A program made the translations under genes and the position numbers. Below, piece by piece: positions 60,896-64,000 of a stretch of 64,000 bases of DNA (the first letter of the stretch is position 1; every line of letters starts with the position of its first letter). The notes under the pieces were generated by a model that worked only from the letters and a program-made list of their open reading frames with translations, did no database searches and had not been told where the DNA came from. Source of the stretch: UBA10107 sp963835585 (GTDB lineage: Archaea > Nanobdellota > Nanobdellia > Woesearchaeales > UBA10107); assembly GCA_963835585.1 (NCBI GenBank), contig CAWIGF010000001.1, positions 248,001-312,000 of the forward strand. The letters are read 5' to 3'.

Positions 60896-61356
60896 GGAGT
60901 CCCTACCTCCCTATCAATCAACAACTCTCCTTTTGTTATTTTTGTTCCGTCAAAGACAAGCACATACATTGATGCTTGTTCATTCGCGGAGGCGCCGTAG
61001 TTTTGCGTGTATATCTCTTTTTGCTGACCCTCATAATTCAACGTCAATAAAAACTCATATCCGCTTCCTTGCGACTGCTTGTAACAAGAATTGAGCCTAT
61101 CGCTTGTAAATTTAGCTATATCGATTGTCCCTACATACACATTTCCTGTATTGAAATCTGAATATGCAAAACAATCGGGCGAACTTAGAAAACGAGATTC
61201 ATACACAGTGTAATATAGAATATCAGATGTGGTGAGTTTTACGGAGGTATATGCGCTGAAAATCCAAACCAATCCCACAATCATCACTAGAATCAAAGCA
61301 ACAGCTATCAAGAAGAACAGACCTTTCTTTGATTCCTCGTATCCTTCATCTCCCAT
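60892..61356 (-). CDS. Pilin-like or single-pass membrane protein
   Basis: The 154-residue protein has a charged start (E-G-Y-E-E-S-K-K-G-L), one helix (about 12-32) and an external beta-rich domain with C-F-A-Y-S-D near 60 and a second Cys near 92. S-K-K-G before the helix is a weak prepilin-like site. It overlaps the next gene by 4 bases. No domain is recognised. Its position inside the operon, between two similar proteins, points to a shared assembly. Confidence 0.7.
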   Translation of the reverse strand: MGDEGYEESKKGLFFLIAVALILVMIVGLVWIFSAYTSVKLTTSDILYYTVYESRFLSSPDCFAYSDFNTGNVYVGTIDIAKFTSDRLNSCYKQSQGSGYEFLLTLNYEGQQKEIYTQNYGASANEQASMYVLVFDGTKITKGELLIDREVGTP

Positions 61357-61358
61357 TG

Positions 61359-61787
61359 TTAACTCTGTTTTGATATCAAAAGCGATTCGCCTTGTTTTTG
61401 AAATGAGATAAAGTTAGTTGCATTCGCAGCCAAATCGACAGATTGCGAATTCACTGTCAATGAACCTTGCCTATATTCAGTCTTGAACGTGAGACCTCCT
61501 TTGCTTGAAACTTCCGAATAGCCGTTAAGAACATTCAAGAACAACTCAGTTGAATCATTCGTTGCTGCATATGCGAACATGACATCACCTGGCAACGCAT
61601 GAAGCGAATCGATGACAAGTGCCGTGTCTTTCGCAATGAATTGCCGAGTATTAATGTCACCTTGTGCCGCCTTGATTGCAAGTTGCATCATGCCAATAAG
61701 AACGACTGCTGCCACGAGCAATTCGAACATGAAAAGAGGGACACTCACTCCCCTTTTATTTTTAATTAATCTCATATAGTTCCTCAT
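61359..61787 (-). CDS. Pilin-like membrane protein
   Basis: From the ATG at 61787, which overlaps the 496-residue gene stop (ATGA), the protein has about 142 residues. It starts M-R-N-Y-M-R-L-I-K-N-K-R-G-V, with a helix (about 20-36, F-E-L-L-V-A-A-V-V-L-I-G-M). K-R-G-V before the helix resembles a type IV prepilin cleavage site. The external part is beta-rich and Ser-rich with no Cys. A longer frame to 61838 would overlap the neighbour further, and I reject it. Confidence 0.7.
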   Translation of the reverse strand: MRNYMRLIKNKRGVSVPLFMFELLVAAVVLIGMMQLAIKAAQGDINTRQFIAKDTALVIDSLHALPGDVMFAYAATNDSTELFLNVLNGYSEVSSKGGLTFKTEYRQGSLTVNSQSVDLAANATNFISFQKQGESLLISKQS

Positions 61788-63274
61788 GATGATGTTGGTG
61801 GAGACGTTACCACAATATTTCCGACTTGTGGAAGACAATCAGTAGCATCTAATGCAGACTGACCAATGCCCACATAAATGTCGATATTGGGTATGCCTCC
61901 TTGGAATGCCGAGCCTGTATCCTGTGCTACATAATTATTATTACTCCATGCATTGCAACATTGTTGATTCTGACAACCGATAAACGTTATCTTGACTTGG
62001 GAACCGTATTTTATTTCAGTTGGATCGATGGCAATTGTCGTTCCGACTTTTGCGATAACTCCTGATGCAGTATATATTCCGGTTGCTGACGTACTTGTCG
62101 ATTCAGTTGTCGCGATACCTGCAGATGAATAAATTATATTGCCCGAACCACTTTGCACAATTCCAGAACCTTCGCATTTAACATCTTGATAAAATCCTCT
62201 TTGGGAAACAGGAATTGCACACCAATAACCAGTGCTACCTTGGGGGAAATCCTGATAATCATAAACACCAGATGTCCAACCATCAGGAAAATCTGAAAGA
62301 ATTGGTGTATTGTATTCTGTTATTCGCACATTGCAATAATGCTTGACAGTATCTGTATCTGGTGGTGTTCCAGGAGGACATGCATATTGAGACTGAGAAT
62401 TTCCAATTATAGCTACAGGTGCCGAATTTGCTGATATTGGTTGTGTTGGAATCAGCTGAACTGTGTAATCATCAGGATTATCTGGATTGATCCATTCATA
62501 TCCTGGATTGGGAACAACATTCCCATTTGGATCTGTTTGAGTATTTGGATATGTTTCGTATTCTCCATTCGAATTCGATGCTGAAACCTTGTCTCCATTG
62601 GGTGCAGCAGAGGTTAGTTCCGATTTGAGAACATTCAATTGGTCAGATAATACTATTGTATTTTGATCAAGTTTGCCAATGTAGAGAGGAAGTTCACCAT
62701 TTTTATCTGAATAAGGATCTATGTCTTTGTAAAAATTCGGAAGGATCATGGCACCAGAACTTTCCGAGATGCAATAAGTAGATGTAGTTTTACAATCAGA
62801 AATTGAAAGATCTGAAAGGAATGTTGCAAAATCATAATTTGGTTCACAAATTGGAGCGGTACAATCAGAAGTACCTTTCAAAGAAGACGTATCGAAAGAA
62901 ACTGTGCAAAGACAAAGAACAGCACCAGTTGCGCTTACCGGTCTATTTATCGTGAATGTCTGAGAAGGTTGAGTTCCGCTACCTATTGCTACAGAAGATT
63001 GAGAATAAGTAATCGATGCACTATTTTGCGTAGCGCCGAACCAAACAACTGCAGTATTCTTATCCATGTAAAAAGAAAGAGGCTCTATGGTTCCAGGAGT
63101 GCCAGCATCGACTTGTTTGATAGTGGCATCAAGATTGTTAAAATCAGGTTTTGCGTTAGATGAGGATATCATAGAAAGCAATTTGCTTCCGCCGCCAAGA
63201 AAAGCGAGAATTACAATTACACCTATGATAATACCCATAAGTGCATTCAATGGAATCTGTGCTTTTTTTTTCAT
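61784..63274 (-). CDS. Membrane-anchored protein with 3D domain (lytic-transglycosylase-related)
   Basis: The 496-residue protein starts M-K-K-K-A-Q-I-P and has a helix at about 11-29. Residues 40-310 are Ser/Thr/Asn-rich and beta-like with several Cys. The C-terminal part (about 314-492) is a 3D domain (MltA/RlpA-related double-psi barrel). I-T-E-Y-N lies near 318, F-Y-Q-D-V-K-C-E-G-S-G near 361, I-A-I-D-P-T-E-I near 414, V-A-Q-D-T-G near 449 and N-I-D-I-Y-V-G near 463, which holds the domain's conserved Asp. In bacteria such domains occur in enzymes that cut peptidoglycan. A target here is inferred. The gene lies in one operon with a GH73-like protein. Confidence 0.85.
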   Translation of the reverse strand: MKKKAQIPLNALMGIIIGVIVILAFLGGGSKLLSMISSSNAKPDFNNLDATIKQVDAGTPGTIEPLSFYMDKNTAVVWFGATQNSASITYSQSSVAIGSGTQPSQTFTINRPVSATGAVLCLCTVSFDTSSLKGTSDCTAPICEPNYDFATFLSDLSISDCKTTSTYCISESSGAMILPNFYKDIDPYSDKNGELPLYIGKLDQNTIVLSDQLNVLKSELTSAAPNGDKVSASNSNGEYETYPNTQTDPNGNVVPNPGYEWINPDNPDDYTVQLIPTQPISANSAPVAIIGNSQSQYACPPGTPPDTDTVKHYCNVRITEYNTPILSDFPDGWTSGVYDYQDFPQGSTGYWCAIPVSQRGFYQDVKCEGSGIVQSGSGNIIYSSAGIATTESTSTSATGIYTASGVIAKVGTTIAIDPTEIKYGSQVKITFIGCQNQQCCNAWSNNNYVAQDTGSAFQGGIPNIDIYVGIGQSALDATDCLPQVGNIVVTSPPTSS

Positions 63275-63277
63275 ACG

Positions 63278-63529
63278 CTATCCTGTTGGCGACGTCTGTG
63301 TTGTTGGAGTGCATCCATTTGCTCCTGGTGAAGAGCCTTTTGGGCATGTATTTAATAAATTAGGAAGAGCATTGTTCGCATTTTGAACAGATGCGATTTG
63401 AGTATCAATCACACTTTTCTCCCCACCCGTCTGCTTGGTAAACATGTAAATAATAACTGCTGCGGCTACTGCCAAAATAATAAACCAAATAACTAATTCC
63501 ATGGGATTTACTTGTGCTTTTTTTTTCAT
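63278..63529 (-). CDS. Small pilin-like membrane protein
   Basis: The 83-residue protein starts M-K-K-K-A-Q-V-N and has one helix (about 10-30, L-V-I-W-F-I-I-L-A-V-A-A-A-V-I-I). A short external tail follows with C-P-K-G-S-S-P-G-A-N-G-C. K-K-A-Q again resembles a class III signal peptide. It overlaps the upstream gene by 4 bases and ends 3 bases before the 3D protein start. Probably a minor subunit of the same assembly; this is inferred. Confidence 0.7.
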   Translation of the reverse strand: MKKKAQVNPMELVIWFIILAVAAAVIIYMFTKQTGGEKSVIDTQIASVQNANNALPNLLNTCPKGSSPGANGCTPTTQTSPTG

Positions 63530-64000
63530 TGACTTCCTCCTTGTAAATTACAGAATTTTACTGTTCCGAGAACTTGTGGTATGACTGATGATGCTAATCC
63601 TCCACTATTTGCATTTGAAACTATTGCAATTATTGAATTCATTTTTGTAAAGAAACAAACATGACTTGCATCAGCCTTATACAAGACTGTATTTGCGAGA
63701 TTATAATTAGTACCGGATATCAGACCAGTTGTTGGAGTGGAACTAGATATAGTCAATGAAGTTGGACCCGTTATTTCTGCAACTCCTTCTTCTGTGTATT
63801 CTGGAATTAATCGTGTTGAGGAAGGCTTGAAGTAGTTTGCATAAAAGTTCTGGGCAGCGTTATTATCTCCCGCTACTATGCAGGGCATCAGCAGTGTTGT
63901 TGGATTCGGGTCTAGTATTGTTGTGGACATAACCACAATATTTTGTGAATTAACCAGTTGAAGGAATATTCCATTCGAAACATTCGAAAGTTCTATGTAT
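63526..64000 (-). CDS. Hypothetical protein of the pilin-like operon (5' end beyond window)
   Basis: The frame is open to base 64000, so the N-terminus is missing; a GTG at 63936 is only an internal codon. The visible 157 residues are beta-rich, Ser/Thr-rich, with Cys at about 58, 130 and 150 of the visible part and no membrane helix. The C-terminal end overlaps the small pilin-like gene by 4 bases (ATGA), so it is the first visible member of the operon. Nothing more can be said without the missing part. Confidence 0.7.
   Translation of the reverse strand, partial: YIELSNVSNGIFLQLVNSQNIVVMSTTILDPNPTTLLMPCIVAGDNNAAQNFYANYFKPSSTRLIPEYTEEGVAEITGPTSLTISSSTPTTGLISGTNYNLANTVLYKADASHVCFFTKMNSIIAIVSNANSGGLASSVIPQVLGTVKFCNLQGGSQ

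Noticed and set aside
61359..61838. Longer start at 61838 for the pilin-like gene
   Set aside because: The ATG at 61787 overlaps the stop before it in the same ATGA style as its neighbours and gives a cleaner signal.

Overview
The window is archaeal. It carries fibrillarin/NOP5, archaeal DnaG, topoisomerase VI A and B, RadA and RadB, a zinc-finger RPA, Rio1, a Krr1/Dim2-type KH protein, AK6, ABCE1/Rli1, archaeal UMP kinase and SecD/SecF. It is AT-rich and compact, and many starts lie about 25 nt below a TATA box (leaderless style). Giant Asn/Ser/Thr-rich surface proteins, pilin-like proteins with a K-K-A-Q N-terminus, tRNAs with introns and several reduced information-processing proteins point to a DPANN lineage (Woesearchaeota, Pacearchaeota or Aenigmarchaeota type). 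The exact phylum is inferred, not shown.

Layout. 1-5.7 kb (minus): a metallophosphoesterase fragment, fibrillarin, a shortened NOP5, a DHFR-like reductase, UMP kinase, SecD and SecF. 5.8-10.2 kb: membrane and surface proteins, including a chimeric gene whose promoter and N-terminus copy those of secF, plus a site-2 protease and an FKBP. 10.2-27.2 kb (minus): a surface operon of a small HTH regulator, a giant LamG-repeat protein and a single-pass surface protein, behind three near-identical inverted repeats. The giant gene reads as three ORFs, but counting indels against a near-identical internal copy rebuilds one ORF of about 5,550 residues. 27.3-35.1 kb: a Thr/Pro-stalk lipoprotein, a six-gene plus-strand surface cluster and two related membrane proteins.

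35.1-57.8 kb is mostly housekeeping: an intron-containing tRNA-Thr, ABCE1 lacking one whole Fe-S ligand set, TrmI, AK6, a small alkyltransferase, a FolD-like protein, DnaG, a 668-bp gene-free stretch with structured-RNA candidates, Rio1-Krr1-Top6B-Top6A, a LAGLIDADG ORF with one internal stop, tRNA-Arg (odd intron) and tRNA-Cys, small membrane proteins, two glycosyltransferases, RadB, a DUF6884/GIY-YIG pair, uS2, a TRAM protein, RadA and RPA. 57.8-64 kb (minus) is a tightly overlapping operon of seven membrane-anchored, pilin-like proteins. One carries a glucosaminidase (GH73-like) domain with FN3, and another a 3D (MltA/RlpA-like) domain, so it looks like a cell-wall-cutting surface apparatus.

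Themes worth following are terminator-like hairpins that enclose the stop codon, recent chimerism among surface genes, and selective loss of domains or ligands in NOP5 and ABCE1.
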